The notes: generated from the sequence alone by a model not told the origin. Positions 1 to 11,826 are shown, numbered from the stretch's first letter. The stretch is 64,000 nt of DNA from Nectonema munidae (GCA_030549495.1 JAUIRK010000673.1:1876921-1940920), one strand, 5' to 3'. Translations and numbers: made by a program.

Positions 1-719
1 GTAAATAAAAATACTTTGCAACTGTGGTTGCAGAATTTGGATGATTCATATACTTTTATATAAAAAGTTCAATGTTAAAACATCCATGAATTCTTCAGCA
101 TAAGTGCTTTGACAAATATGATTAATTATAAAAACGCCTCTAAATTTAAAAGTTCGTGCATTTTATCTATATAAGTTTGACGTAATAATTTGCTTCACAA
201 TACAAATAGAAAGTAAGGTGATAGGCCATGTCCCTACTTCCTGAACGGGCGCGCATACTCATTCCACTTTCCCGGAGAGATATTTCCTTAGCTTTTACCT
301 ATAGCTGGTGTTATCAACTTATTTGAATTTAGTAGTAAAATTAGAATGATTGGATGTACACGTTGAAAATTTCCAAAAGTAAAAAGACATGTCTCACTAA
401 AAATGCTTTTTTATATATGTTATATGCCTCAAAGAGAAGTATTCGTATTCAGAAAAAAAAATATAAAGAATATATTTATGAATTTACTTTGTTACAGTTC
501 CATGGTTATAAAATAACTCCTTACTCATTTGATATGAATCTTAATATTTCATTTTTTAGAGAAAACATCGTTCATATAATCATTATGCTCGTAAGTATAT
601 ACCTTGAAATTTCGGCAACCTTGGTTATGTATTGAAATTAAATTTGCTTTAACTCATTTTTATTTTAAAGTTCTTCACATTCATCCAAATCTAAAGAGTG
701 TATTTTGCACGAATAATAT
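1..719. other. AT-rich stretch without recognisable gene
   Basis: I see no gene here. A short GC-rich patch at about 225-300 stands out from the AT-rich surroundings but matches nothing I recognise. Short open frames in this stretch lack motifs and splice context. Confidence 0.4.
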
Positions 720-905
720 TTCTTGCTCATCAAGTTTTGATGAAATTTCAAATAAATTATGCAACATTTTACTTCAGTCATACTCTAATCATTGTTTTCA
801 ACAAAATGTATAATAAGGGTAACTACACAACTCTTCTAGAACTTGCAAAAGCCATACCCGTCTACAAAAGTGGTGGTAAAAGGGAAAAAAATCATTTTAA
901 GATTT
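720..905 (+). mobile_element. LINE reverse transcriptase scrap (CR1/L2/jockey-like)
   Basis: The plus frame reads IIVFNKMYNKGNYTTLLEL followed by AKAIPVYKSGGKREKNHFK. This matches the well-known LINE RT stretch of the form 'F..S...G..P..LK.A.V.PIYKSGDK..P.NYRPIS', just before the RT fingers. Only this segment is legible. It is followed at once by unrelated repeat DNA, so it is a truncated, non-functional remnant. The exact clade cannot be set from so short a piece. Confidence 0.55.
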
Positions 906-939
906 TTATGATTTACTTACTTGTTTTGAAGGAAAAAGT

Positions 940-1840
940 TCACTGTTTTTCAATATTTCTTCTTCATGATATAGATATCATTTGAAAGCTTATCGTTTGC
1001 TTTATACGATAGAATAATTTATTTTTGCAAAAGTTTTAAAGTTTTTAATAATTGGGCCTAAATTAAAGTAAAAAAAGTGTCATCACATTTCTCCAACAGC
1101 ATAACGTGAAGATTACAAAATTTTTTGTTGAAAATGGTATCATTGGAAACCTCTACGCTTTGTGGTGAACATATTTGTGGCTAGGTTTTAGCAAAATATA
1201 TGTTTTTTGTGTGATCAGTCAACTTTTATTTATTTCGAAAAATACCCATATATATTTACCCCCATAAATTTATATTCTTTTTTTCAATGTTTCATATAAC
1301 AAAGGTAGAATTTAGTTTTTGTTCATTTTAAAACCTCAGAATAAAAGAAATCTGTCCAAAATAAATGCATATTTTATTACTTTCTAAGGGTCCGTATTAG
1401 AGATGTATTGGATGTGAAATTTTTTGAATCCTAGGATGCGGACATCAAATTTGACATTCTAGAGTCTAGATCTAGAGGATGCGGATGAGGATGTCATAAT
1501 TATTTTTTCAGCTGATATCATAATAACTATTCTAAGCAAACACAAGTTTTATACTTCTTATAAATTTAGAGAGATGTCAATGTATGTTATCTTAAAGAAA
1601 TACTTATCATAAAAATTTTGGATAAAGAAAAAATTCCGAAAAAAACTTTGCGGTATATTGAAAAAAGATCAATCTTTTAAAATTGTGTAAACGGATGTTA
1701 TTGCGGATGTTGAAACTCAAATGATCCGTAGATAAGAATGTAGAAATTTATGGAGATATCACATTCATCTCTAGTCAGTATAATGTTTTCCTTTATATTT
1801 TTATCAATGTTTCTTGAATAAATACTAAACTTTAGTAGCA
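940..1840 (+). repeat. Dispersed repeat, copy 1 (interrupted)
   Basis: This stretch is collinear with 34270-34803. Shared landmarks include TTTTCAATATTTCTTCTT, ATCATTTGAAAGCTT, AAATGGTATCATTGGAAA and CAATGTTTCTTAAATAAATA (small differences between copies). The homology is broken at 1398-1773 by a small hAT element that copy 2 lacks. No coding capacity is visible and the family is not one I can name. Confidence 0.7.
1398..1773. mobile_element. Small non-autonomous hAT element (MITE)
   Basis: The 376-bp element starts TAGAGATG and ends CATCTCTA. It is flanked by the 8-bp duplication gtccgtat / gtcagtat. The other copy of the host repeat (around 34750) carries a single uninterrupted gtcagtat at this point, so it preserves the empty site. 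The 8-bp duplication and short terminal inverted repeats fit the hAT superfamily. It encodes nothing. Confidence 0.75.
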
Positions 1841-3333
1841 AAATACAATCCTTTTTTTATTTTAACTAATACGAAATTAACATTATTCTAACAATTTTCA
1901 ATGCTTTTACATTGCAATCTTTATTAAGGTCAATATAACAGATTTTATCTTATTCAGGCATTTTTAATTGAAAAATTAAAATAAAAATTTCGTCTAGTTT
2001 TTATGTGATATACAGAGAAATAAAAAAAAATATAAAGAAACCTTTCAAAATTTTTGAATGAGCAGCCCCCTTCCTCTCCTTCGAACTCATGTAGAGGTAT
2101 TTTTGATTTCATTTTTTAAGTGTAAGTTATAAGTTAAAATCCGTTTAATGAATGTTATCATAGTTATTTTAAGAAAATATGATATCTATCGTTACTAAAA
2201 AAGTTAACCACAGGCCATTTTCACGTATCATTTAATCGTTCATTTTTATAGTTCGATATATATACCTCATAACCTATGTACGTTTGAACGCGGGTAGACA
2301 ACTTGTTAGGCATTCCTAACCGGTATACTATGCTGGCTTCTATTCTATTGATACAAATGAAAAAGGAGACCATGTTCAACTTTCTGTTCATATTTTGCTA
2401 GATGTAATATTTGATATACCTCATTCCGCGAGATGATGTTACAAAAGTTATTAGCTAAACGTTCAAATTTATACCTTTTACTACATTGATTGATTTGTAG
2501 CTGGGGAGCAATTTAACTAACAGTTAACAAAGGGTGGTAATAGGGGAGGAAGCTTAAAAAAGGAATTAATATAACAAAAGTAGGTTCAAATTATCCCAAA
2601 TTTTATACTTATATAAATACTCCAAAATAAACTAGTCTTCCCACAGATGACTCCTATGGTATTCTATTAAACATTAATTTTTTTTGTAGATGATCCATCT
2701 GTGTTAAACTTTATTTTAAGTCATAAATTTTTTTGATAAATAAAATGTCTAAAACGGGTAGAATGAAAAAAATATATTTTTTTAGATCAAAAATAAGTTG
2801 TGTTAAGATTTTTGAAAAATATTTAAATTAGCCACTATAAAAAAATTGTTGACGACTGATATAAATTTTATCAAATTTTACTTAATTGACATCTATTGAA
2901 ACAAATTAAATTTTATTTGTTTCAATTCTACAAACTAACTGAATAACAATTCTAATTAATTAACTAAAAAACAATTTAACTGGCAAACTAACTAATCATA
3001 TATGTAGACAGGCAAGGTTTGGCTGATCCAACACCCCTCCCATTGGATTAAAAGAATGTCCTCTTGTGAAAAATAATAATGTAGAAAGATAAATATGTAT
3101 GATGTTAAAAACTATCCTTGTCTATTCCTATAATCATCAGAAAGTTTTTTACAACTTTTGACTCTTAATGTTGTTGTTGATGGCTTCCATTGGCAGATAT
3201 CTTGTTATCATCATACCAGTGGCGACCGAACCGCTTTGGTTGGAAACAGGAGAGATGTCTCTTTATGTATATATGTTTAGTTGGCTTGCGGGCCAAGGGG
3301 GAGATAAAAAATAAGCAGAAAAACCTTGCCAGA
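1841..3333. other. Non-coding AT-rich stretch
   Basis: No gene, RNA or mobile-element signature that I can support. It consists of A/T-rich sequence with homopolymer runs; no open frame here shows recognisable motifs. Confidence 0.4.
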
Positions 3334-3779
3334 CTACTTATTAGAGCCCTGCGCGGGGTGAATAATCCACGCGGGTTATGCGAAACCCGCACTCGCGGGG
3401 CGGATGTGGGTTGTTCACATTTTATTTTGTGTGGGGCGGGGCGGATGCGGGTTGTCCTTATCAATAAGACGGGTTAGTGAGAATTTGTGAAGCAAGAACA
3501 TTAGTATGAAATGAAAGAAATAGAGAGCTAAGTGCGATGTCAAAAATTGCGAAACAGAAAAAGCATGTGTGTGTGATGTATCAAATGATTTCAGAGTTAG
3601 AGAAGAATGAAGAACAGAGAAAGAGAAGCTTTTTGTGCCGTGCTTTGCAATATAGAGATAAACGCTTCTTGTGTCGTGTGCTTGAGTTATGCCTTGTCCA
3701 GATGTTCTTGTTTCCTTCTCTACATTTTATTAAATGCCAACTTTAACATCTTTAGAAGTTTCTTATAAATTGAAATCTG

Positions 3780-5206
3780 GCGTGTATAAGATAAAATCAG
3801 TTGATAGATTAAAATCTCATGTTTGGAAGAGCTTTGGGGTTGTTGTGGATGAAAAAATATTGATTTGAATTTTGCAGCGTGTAAAGTATGTTTTCAAGCT
3901 TTCACTTATTCTGGAAGAAAAGCAGGCACTTCAGTTCTCATGCGATATAAGTGCAAAAATGATAATGGTCAAACCTTGATTACTAACGTTATCAAACCAG
4001 TTTTGAATAAATCCAATGCCATCTCAAAAGCTAAAATAGAAAAGATTAAAGTAGCATGATTGGACTCTTGTGAGCCGCGTTGTTACAACCGAGGAATTTG
4101 ACGCTGAAAGAAAACGGGCGTGAACATTAGAGACTCTTCTTTATCTAAATTTGGGCTAGAGCAACCACAACTTTGCCCTTTTATACTTACAACAGATAGA
4201 GGTGGCGACATGATTGCGGCAGTTCGTGATGATGAGCGTCTTGATTGTATAGCTCATGTTTTGAACATTGTTTTGCGTCATACTTTTGGCGAAAAAACAT
4301 GTCCAGAGAAAATTACATATGTTATTACAAGTTGTAAATCACTTGTAAGATACATCAAGAAATCCTCAGCTCAGAACTTGCTTCAAAAAAATGTAAAACA
4401 TTCTTGTGAAACTCGATGGAATTCTGTCTATTTAATGCTGAAATCTGTTTTAGATAGTATTCATGACATTCGACGTGTTTTTATTGATCATATTCCAAAA
4501 GAGATAAAGCGTATAGCTTTGATTAACATTGATTTACAAAGAATTCGTTAATTTTTTAGAACCTTTTTACAATGCTACATTAAGTTTAGAAGGAGATAAA
4601 AGTGAGCCAACTTTGCACTTAGTTATCCCATGGATTTCTAAATTGCAAAATCATTGCCACGTTCAAGAGAGTGATACAGATGCTGTACTCTAATTGAAGA
4701 CCAAATGTTTAAAAACATTGAAAGAAAAGTTTGCTCCAAGTCTGCTTCATAAACTTGCAGTTTTTTTCAATCCAAAACAAAAAACAATGCGAGCACTTTC
4801 CGAATCAGATCAGCAACTTGTTTTAAAATATGTTTCCAAACAACCCTGCAGCCTTTCTTCACGAATGGGGTGGCAAACAAATCAAGCTTCCTCCAAAACT
4901 TCATTTCATTCTACAAAAAGGCCATACTCAACAAACTTTAATGAGTTTGATGATGAAATTGAAGAGGTTCAGTCCACCGAATTACAACAATATCAGCAAT
5001 ATAAGTTGAAAAATTTTATTTCTGTTTTAAATTGGGGAAAGAGAATTGCTCCACATCTTTCACAAATTACTAGAAATGTTCTACCAATTATGGCAACAAG
5101 TGAGCGCAATTTTAGTCTTGCTGGTCCCTTAGTATCAGCAAGAAGATCTTCGTTAAAATCAAGTAACGTCAATGACATTTTGTTTTTAAACAGTGCTTTG
5201 AAATAA
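3780..5206 (+). pseudogene. hAT transposase, BED-finger type, broken
   Basis: In order, the sequence shows a BED zinc finger (VWKSFGVVVDE, then NFAACKVCFQAFTYSG and a downstream Cys). Next is the RNase-H-fold core with LTTDRGGDMIAAV and RLDCIAHVLNIVLRHTF, whose C-x2-H motif is diagnostic for hAT. Then come ETRWNSVYLML and, near the C-terminus, LPIMATSERNFSLAGPLVS with the catalytic Glu region and LFLNSAL. This order matches Hermes/hobo transposases. The frame is interrupted at least three times (near 3870, between about 4060 and 4120, and between about 4550 and 4700), so no functional protein is made. The last reading block runs to a natural stop at 5206. Confidence 0.85.
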
Positions 5207-5312
5207 ACTAAATTAGTTTTATGTTTTTTACTCATTTATCCACACTCTCTTTCTCTTGCAAAAATAAAACATCTAATAATTTTCTTCATATATAGGGTAT
5301 TATGTCTTAGAC

Positions 5313-5774
5313 CAGGGCTCTCCAAACTATTGCTCGCGGGCTGCATTCGGTCCCCGCATAGTTTTATCCGGGCCACCAAACAAATCCTTGTTAATTTTTT
5401 AAATTCAATTAAAGTGTTTAAAATCTTTAAAATGTGATAAAAAAATTTAAAATTAAAAAAAAAATCATGAAGCATAAAGTAAAATTTTTTCTACTACTTT
5501 TTTTATTTATTTATACCTGGTTTTAATGAAATTTTGAAGACAAAACAACAGTATCATTCGTCACACTAATTTGGTTGCATAAAACTAAAAGTAGGAATTT
5601 ATTTAGTTTATCCTGAAATTTTGCAAGATATGTTTTAATTTTTCCATGTTTATACTCTAACAAAATTGAATTACTGGCACTGATTTGTTTTTTTTTCATT
5701 TTTATTCTTTCGGCCCGCATAAATTTGAGAAGTATATTTTGTGGCCCTTATATTGAAAAATTTGGAGACTTTTG
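5313..5774. mobile_element. Nested small hAT element
   Basis: The 462-bp element begins CAGGGCTCTCCAAACT and ends TTTGGAGACTTTTG. Flanking 8-mers are tcttagac (5305-5312) and ccttagac (5775-5782), matching at seven of eight positions. Subterminal 'GGGCTGC...GGGCCACC' and 'CGGCCCGCA...GTGGCCC' segments are typical of 'CAGGG-t-t-CCAA' hAT ends. It sits inside the larger hAT element and so is younger than it. No transposase coding is seen. Confidence 0.75.
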
Positions 5775-5855
5775 CCTTAGACTGTATTTAAAAAGGATCG
5801 TTATAGTAAATTTTAATTTTAAGACACTTCCATAAGCGTTTCATTAAGTAACATC

Positions 5856-5992
5856 TTAACCCATTAAGTCCCTATGCTTCTATTTGAAAACATAAGTAAT
5901 TTCATCTTCGTCTGCTTTTTTCAATAACTTTGAATATAAATCGTCTGCGTTTTTTAGATATCGTCTGATTTCTATGGTACTTAATGGGTTAA
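5856..5992. mobile_element. piggyBac-type (TTAA) MITE, family 1
   Basis: The sequence runs TTAACCCATTAAGTCCC ... GTACTTAATGGGTTAA, with TTAA at both ends as expected for piggyBac target duplication. The internal sequence (TTCATCTTCGTCTGC, ATCGTCTGCGTTTTTTAGA) recurs in reverse orientation, nearly unchanged, in the element at 48498-48635. Confidence 0.75.
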
Positions 5993-6817
5993 GCATTTAT
6001 TTAGTAAAGGTTTTGAAGTATAATAGGAAATAGATTTAAACATTACTAATTTTGAGAGTTGGCGCAGACATACCTGCAGAAAACAAAACTAGATAAAATG
6101 CCGAGAGGAGCAGAGCAGACACAAACTGATAAGATGGTTGGCAGAGCTGGTGCAAATTCATTCAATGAAACTTAGAGCAACCGCAAACCTACAAAAAGAG
6201 AGTCAGAACGAGTGCGAAGATTTTAATGCACGCGAAGAGGTCAAGTGTTGTTTGATGCGAAGTGGGTGTAGCATATTTTATTTTGTTAATTGCGGGGTGG
6301 GGCGGGCAGCACAGCTTGAATAGTTGCGGGGCTGGGCGGTGCGGGTGCAAATTGATAAAATGCGGGTGCAGGGCGAGTGCAGATTCACAAAATGCGGGTT
6401 TGGGCGGGGGCGGACAAAAATTTTCGACTCACGCAGGGCTCTACTACTTATATATGTTAATGTTGAAAATTTTATATGTAAAAAATGTTTTAGCAGTGAG
6501 AAACAAGTTCACATTTGACAAGCTAAGTGAGAATGTTGTTTTTAGCTAACACATAAAATTTAAAGTAAATTGGATGAAAATAGGCTATATTTTTTGAAGA
6601 AAAAAAGTTTCAATGGCATTAGACATTTTATCATTTAAACTTGACCCATCATACCACTTTGTAGTTCATCACTTTTTATTCATTTCATCATACCTAGTTG
6701 CAAATTTAACGATGTGTAGGGTACTTGATTTAAAAAATATGCAGTAGCTTTATTCGCCAATTTTGCTTACTTGTTTGAGGGTGATATCTGGCTGGCCATT
6801 TTTGAAGTTTACATTTT

Positions 6818-7365
6818 CTATCGATATTCTTTCTTGTAGAGAATTAAATGGAACCGATTTGGTAATGAATATTTGAAGAAATTTAGGAGAGTGAGGTAAA
6901 ATATTTTTCGTGATATTTTTCGTATTGAGTTCCTGTAGTTGAACTTCTGTACTTTTGATATTGAAAGTGAATTGGAGTTAGTCTCTAGATTTTTTATAAT
7001 AATTTGTCTAAAGATTGATTTTCCTTTACGTGGGGTGTATTGGTCTATTGGATACTTTATGTTCTGGGCGAGTAACTTGCGTAGTTTAGGTAGAGAATTT
7101 TCATATTTTGAATAGAAAGAAAGGTTGTAAGAAAGTACAGATTTTGATGGCATTTCTGGGTGAGTGCGGTTTTTGCATGAGCTTAAAGTGTTTGTTTGTG
7201 CCCGTTCAAATTGGATAGAATGGGTTGGAATGTCATCGGATTTAAGCTCAACCAAGTCTAATAGGAGATCGGCAGGAAGAGTTTGCTTAGGAAAAAAGTG
7301 TTCAAAATAGTCAGGGATGGTTTGAGAAGAAGTTGGGCAAGGAGAAACTATGGTATAGGGATATT
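6818..7365 (-). other. Unrecognised open frame, about 180 codons
   Basis: On the minus strand an open frame runs from about 7365 to the stop at 6818. The first Met is at 7255, but the frame stays open upstream of it (TIVSPCPTSSQTIPDYFEHF, then PADLLLDLVELKSDDIPTHS). The product is hydrophilic, with a basic Ser/Lys/Asn-rich second half. No domain is recognised. A frame this long is unusual for such AT-rich DNA, so it may be an exon or a relic of a mobile element. It lies between two hAT elements. A CATAG at about 7358 could serve as an acceptor for an exon, but its pyrimidine tract is poor. The remaining sequence from 6452 to 7775 shows nothing I can name. Confidence 0.3.
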
Positions 7366-7927
7366 TTTATTGTGACTGCATGTTATGCATGTGTGAAAAT
7401 TAATGTTTGAAAAGATACTTCTATAACGAAACTTTAAAATTATAATTCAAAATAAAAAGATTATGATAGTAAAAAGTAGCCTGATCTTGAAAGAGAACAA
7501 GTGCTGATGAGAGGTTTTAAAAATGGTTTTATCGCTATTTTTAAGTTTAGGCTAAAAATTGAAAAAACATTGTTAAATATTATATTTCATCCATTTGGAA
7601 TTTTTTTATAGTAAAAGAAGCAAATAAGAAAGTTATAAATTCAATAATATTTTCTATAAATTGTTTAAATTACGAATTATTTTATTTATTGTTTTCTTTA
7701 TTAATATATATTTAGATGAGTTGAGTGATTTTCGGTGAATTGTCACATCGCGAAAAATACTTTGTTCGTATAAACCAGTGGTCGGCAAAGTCGTCGATAT
7801 CGACCCCTACGTGTCGATAACAGATCTTTAGGGTTCGATAAGATAGACAAACTTACCAAATTGTGCTATGATTTTTTTACTTTATAGTAGTAATAAATCT
7901 CCCTTTTCTTTTAACCCTATTAGTGCT

Positions 7928-7960
7928 GGGGGGGGGGCGTAAAACGCCCCCCCCCCCCCC
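7928..7960. repeat. G/C-tract hairpin, left end
   Basis: Nine Gs, CGTAAAACG, then fourteen Cs form an almost perfect palindrome directly inside the left terminal repeat. It can form a strong hairpin in single-stranded DNA. Confidence 0.75.
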
Positions 7961-7989
7961 TTCGCTAAAAAAATTAATTGTAGAAAATT

Positions 7990-9460
7990 GGCTGAATCAT
8001 ATCCCTTCAAATTTTACATAAAATATATGTTTTTATACCAAATCGATCATGTTGTTTTCATTTCTAATCTCAGTTTTTACATTTAGGATTTGAAAATACC
8101 TATAAGTGTTAATCAAATTTGTGGTTTACTTCTGAAAATTGTCTCCAAAAACATTCCTTCACATTTTACATAAAATATATGTGTTATATTAAATCGGCCA
8201 TGCTGGTTTCATTTCAGGACTCATTTTTTACTTTTAGGATCTGAAAATACCTATAAGTGTTAATCAAATTTGCGGTTTACTTCTAAAAATTATATCCAAA
8301 AATATTCATTCAAATTTTACAATGAAATATATCTCTTATACTAAATCAGCCATGCTGGTTTCATTTCTGAACTCATTTTTTACGTTTAGGATGTAAAAAT
8401 ACCTATAAGTGTTAATTAAATTTGCGGTTTACTTCTAAAAATTGTCTCCAAATACATTCATTCAAATTTTACAATGAAATATATGTTTTTATACCAAATC
8501 AACCATGCTGTTATCATTTCTAAACTCATTTTTCACATTTAGAGGTTTTAAAATATTTGTCAATGTCAATCAAATTTGCGGTTTACTTCTAAAAGCTATA
8601 TCCAAAAATATTCTCTCAATTTTACATGAAATAAATGTTTTATACCAAATCAATCATGCTGTTTTCATTTCTGAACTCATTTTTTACATTTAGGATGTGA
8701 AAACACCTATAAGTGTTAATGAAATTTGCGGTTTACTTCTAAAAATTCTCTCCAAAAACATTCATTCAAATTTTACAATTAAATATAAGTTTTTATACCA
8801 AATCAACCATGCTAGTTTCATTTATCAACTCAATTTTTACAGTTTGGATTTGGAAATACCTATAAGTATCAATCAAATTTGCGTTTAGTTCTAAAATTTG
8901 TTTTCAAAAATATTGATTTTTACGTGAAATATATGTTTTTATAGCAAATAGATCATGATGATTTCATTTCTGAACACAGTTTTCGCATTTAGAGGTTTTA
9001 CTGCTAGTATCAATCAAATTTGCGGTTTATGTCGTAAAACTATATCCCAAAATATTCTCTCTAATTTTACATGAAATATATGTTTTTATACCAATTCGAC
9101 CATGATAATTTTTATTTCTGAAATTTTTGAATGAAAGTATCAATCAAATCTTCGATTTACGTCTAATGTCTACAGAAATATTTTTGAAATTTAAATAAAA
9201 TATCTGTTTTTATGCCAAATGGAAGATGCTAGTTTCATTTTTGGACTCAGTTTTGGCATTTATGGTTTTAAAATATCTGAAAGCTTCAATCAGATTTGCG
9301 ATTTACTTCTAGATACTGTCTTCAATATTATTTTCAAAAAAATAAAATATCTGTTTTATACCAAATCGACTATGCTTATTTTATTTCTGTACTGGATTTT
9401 GGATAATACGGTTAAAAAATATCTCGAAGTGGCAATTGAATTAGTAATGTATGCCTGAAA
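7990..9460 (+). repeat. Tandem array A, about 10 copies of an about 150-bp unit
   Basis: The landmark CCAAATCRRYCATGCTG recurs at about 8040, 8191, 8343, 8496, 8647, 8800, 8946, 9093, 9217 and 9363, giving steps of mostly 146-153 bp. Each unit also contains TTTACATTTAGG and CAAATTTGCGGTTTACTTCT. The left copies are most alike and copies decay to the right. The unit stays open in one frame in several copies, which produces spurious repeated peptides (NQICGLLLK) that are not genes. Confidence 0.88.
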
Positions 9461-10429
9461 AACAGTTCTGTAAAAAATTTTCAAAAAATCGCTGCATATT
9501 AGATATGTAGTAAAAATATACTTTTTTTTGTGTATTTTGGCTTATAATACTTTCTACAATAATCTTGAGTATGAAATATTTATTAAAAAAAACAAATAAA
9601 ACGTATTATAAAATCTTTTGAAAATTTGTATGAGAGAAGGAACGAAGTTGAAAACTAATTGAAAAGAGAACATGTGATCAAAACAAATAATTTAAAAAAA
9701 TATGTATCTTGACTAAATGGAACATCTACCATGTTCTAATGAACTAGGAAGTGGTTTAATTATATAATATTAGATGCTTCAAAAAAGATTTTGAATGTGA
9801 AAAAGAAGTTAAATGAAAAATATTTAAATCTATAGCTTATCTAGGATTACAGTTAACATTTAGCTAAGATGGATAGGAAATCTGAAAATTTAGAATAGGT
9901 CAGATGTATCAAAAATGGCACAGATGCCAATATGTGAGAATTTAGTCACTATCAAGATATTTTTAATTTAAATTGAATCTGTCCATCTTTTTCCTTTTGT
10001 GTCAAAGAGATAATTTTTTAGATGAAAAACGTGGACAACTTTTTATAATTGAACAATAAACATCACGAATGATTCATCAGAAAAAAAATGAGATTGGTTG
10101 ACAAATATTCATGCCTGATAATAAAATACACGATTCTGATAAAAAAAAAGTCTAAGATCATCAAGAAGATTCTTTAATCAGAATGCTTTAAGAGAAGAAA
10201 AAAGTAATTTTATCATTATAAAAAAATTTTCGAACACACATTAAAGAATATAAATTTCTAATGAAAAAAGAGCTACCAAGAAAGGATCATCATGGAATGA
10301 ATAGCAAAATTATATACTGTAAATTATAATATGACGTAGAGACTACAAGTCGATAACGAATTTGTAACCAAAAAGATGGAGGTCCTATCGAGTTACATAT
10401 GTTACTGTAGAATGAAATATTTTGAGTGA

Positions 10430-11745
10430 ATTATCGATTTTTTTGACAGGTTTTATTGATTTCATAAAAAATGACATCACCATTAAATTCACATACTTGA
10501 AATGTATAAAAAACTTTTTATAAGAATAAAAATTTTAATTTTGACATGGGCTGTCATATTTAAATTATTTTGTCAGGTTTGACTAATTTTTTATAAAAAA
10601 AAAGGAATATAAAATCACTTTTTTGACAGGTTTGAATACTGAATTCAGCATACTTGAAAATGGATGCGTAAAAAACATTATATAATTATTTAGATTAAAA
10701 GCTTCATGAGCTGTCACATTTAGATAAATTTTTATATTATTACTTAGATAAAAGGTTTCTTTTTTGAGATGAGCTGTCATATGTAAATCACTTTTTTGAC
10801 AGGTTTGAATGATTTTTATAAAAAAATGAATATCACCACTGAATTCAGCATGCTTGAAAATGGATGTGTAAAAAACATTAAATAATTATTTAGATTAAAA
10901 GCTTCTTTTTGAGATGAGCTGTCACATTTAGATCAATTTTTTGACAGTTTGATTGATTTTCATAAAAAAATGAATATCACCACTGAATTCAGCATATTTG
11001 AAAATGGGTATAAATGTGTAAAAAACTTTTTATAATTATTTAGATAAAAAGTTTCTTTTTGAGATGAGCTGTCACATTTAGATCAATTTTTAGACAGGTT
11101 TGATTGATTTTCATAAAAAATAAATATCACCACTGAATTCAGTATATTTGAAAATGGGTATACATGTGTAAAAAACTTTATATACTTATTTTGAGATGAG
11201 CTATCACATTTAGATCAATTTTTTGACAGGTTTGATTGATTTTCATAAAAAAAAATGAATATCACCACTGAATTCAGCATAGTTGAAAATGGGTATACAT
11301 GTGTAAAAAACTTTATATAATTATTTAGATAAAAAGTTCCTTTTTGAAATGAGCTGTCACATTTAGATCAATTTTTTGACAGGTTTGAATGATTTTCATA
11401 AAAAATGAATATCACCACTGAATCCAGTATATTTTAAAATGGGTATACATGTGTAAAAAACTTTATATACTTATTTAGATAAAAAGTTTCTTTTTGAGAT
11501 GGGCTGTTACATTTAGATCAATTTTTTTGACAGGTTTGATTGATTTTCATAAAAAATGAATATCACCACTTAATTCAGCATAGTTGAAAATGGGTATAAA
11601 TGTGTAAAAAACTTTATATAATTATTTAAATAAAAAGTTCTTTTTTGAGATGAGCTGTCAAATATAAATCAATTTTTTGACAGGTTTGATTGATTTTGAT
11701 AAAAAATGAACATCACCACTGAATTCAGCATAGTTGAAATATATA
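10430..11745 (+). repeat. Tandem array B, about 9 copies of an about 150-bp unit
   Basis: The landmark TTTTTGACAGGTTTGATTGA recurs at about 10445, 10625, 10798, 10943, 11094, 11225, 11378, 11528 and 11679. Other shared blocks are ATATCACCACTGAATTCAGC, GATGAGCTGTCACATTTAG and GTGTAAAAAACTTTATATA. The copies at 10.8-11.7 kb are the most uniform. I checked array A in both orientations and array B is not a version of it, although the period is the same. Confidence 0.88.
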
Positions 11746-11794
11746 TGTAACAATAAAAATATTTATAAAAACTTATTAATATCTGAGAAAAATA

Positions 11795-11826
11795 GGGGGG
11801 GGGGGCACTTTACGCCCCCCTCCCCA
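11795..11826. repeat. G/C-tract hairpin, right end
   Basis: A run of Gs, CACTTTACG, then Cs mirrors the left hairpin. It is followed by a second GTGCTGGG-type repeat (reverse orientation) and the sequence TTGAGCGGACAAATTTTG, which is absent from the left end. Confidence 0.75.

Larger units (their letters stand above)
3334..6451 (+). mobile_element. Decayed Hermes/hobo-like hAT transposon with exact target duplication
   Basis: The element spans 3342-6443. It has terminal inverted repeats TAGAGCCCTGC / GCAGGGCTCTA and a perfect 8-bp target duplication CTACTTAT at 3334-3341 and 6444-6451. Both ends carry GC-rich subterminal repeats of the GCGGG type (about 3350-3470 and 6290-6420), typical of transposase binding arrays. 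The interior holds a broken transposase gene (3780-5206), a nested small hAT element (5313-5774) and a nested TTAA element (5856-5992). The intact duplication shows that this copy has stayed where it landed and that both ends are complete. Confidence 0.88.

Noticed and set aside
3165-3477. Open frames on both strands at the left edge of the hAT element
   Set aside because: They run across the GC-rich terminal repeat and its flank; this is an artefact of few A/T stops in that patch.
8505-9458. Repeated peptides (NQICGLLLK...) in plus-strand open frames
   Set aside because: They arise because the ~150-bp unit of array A happens to stay open; there is no start, splice or domain evidence.
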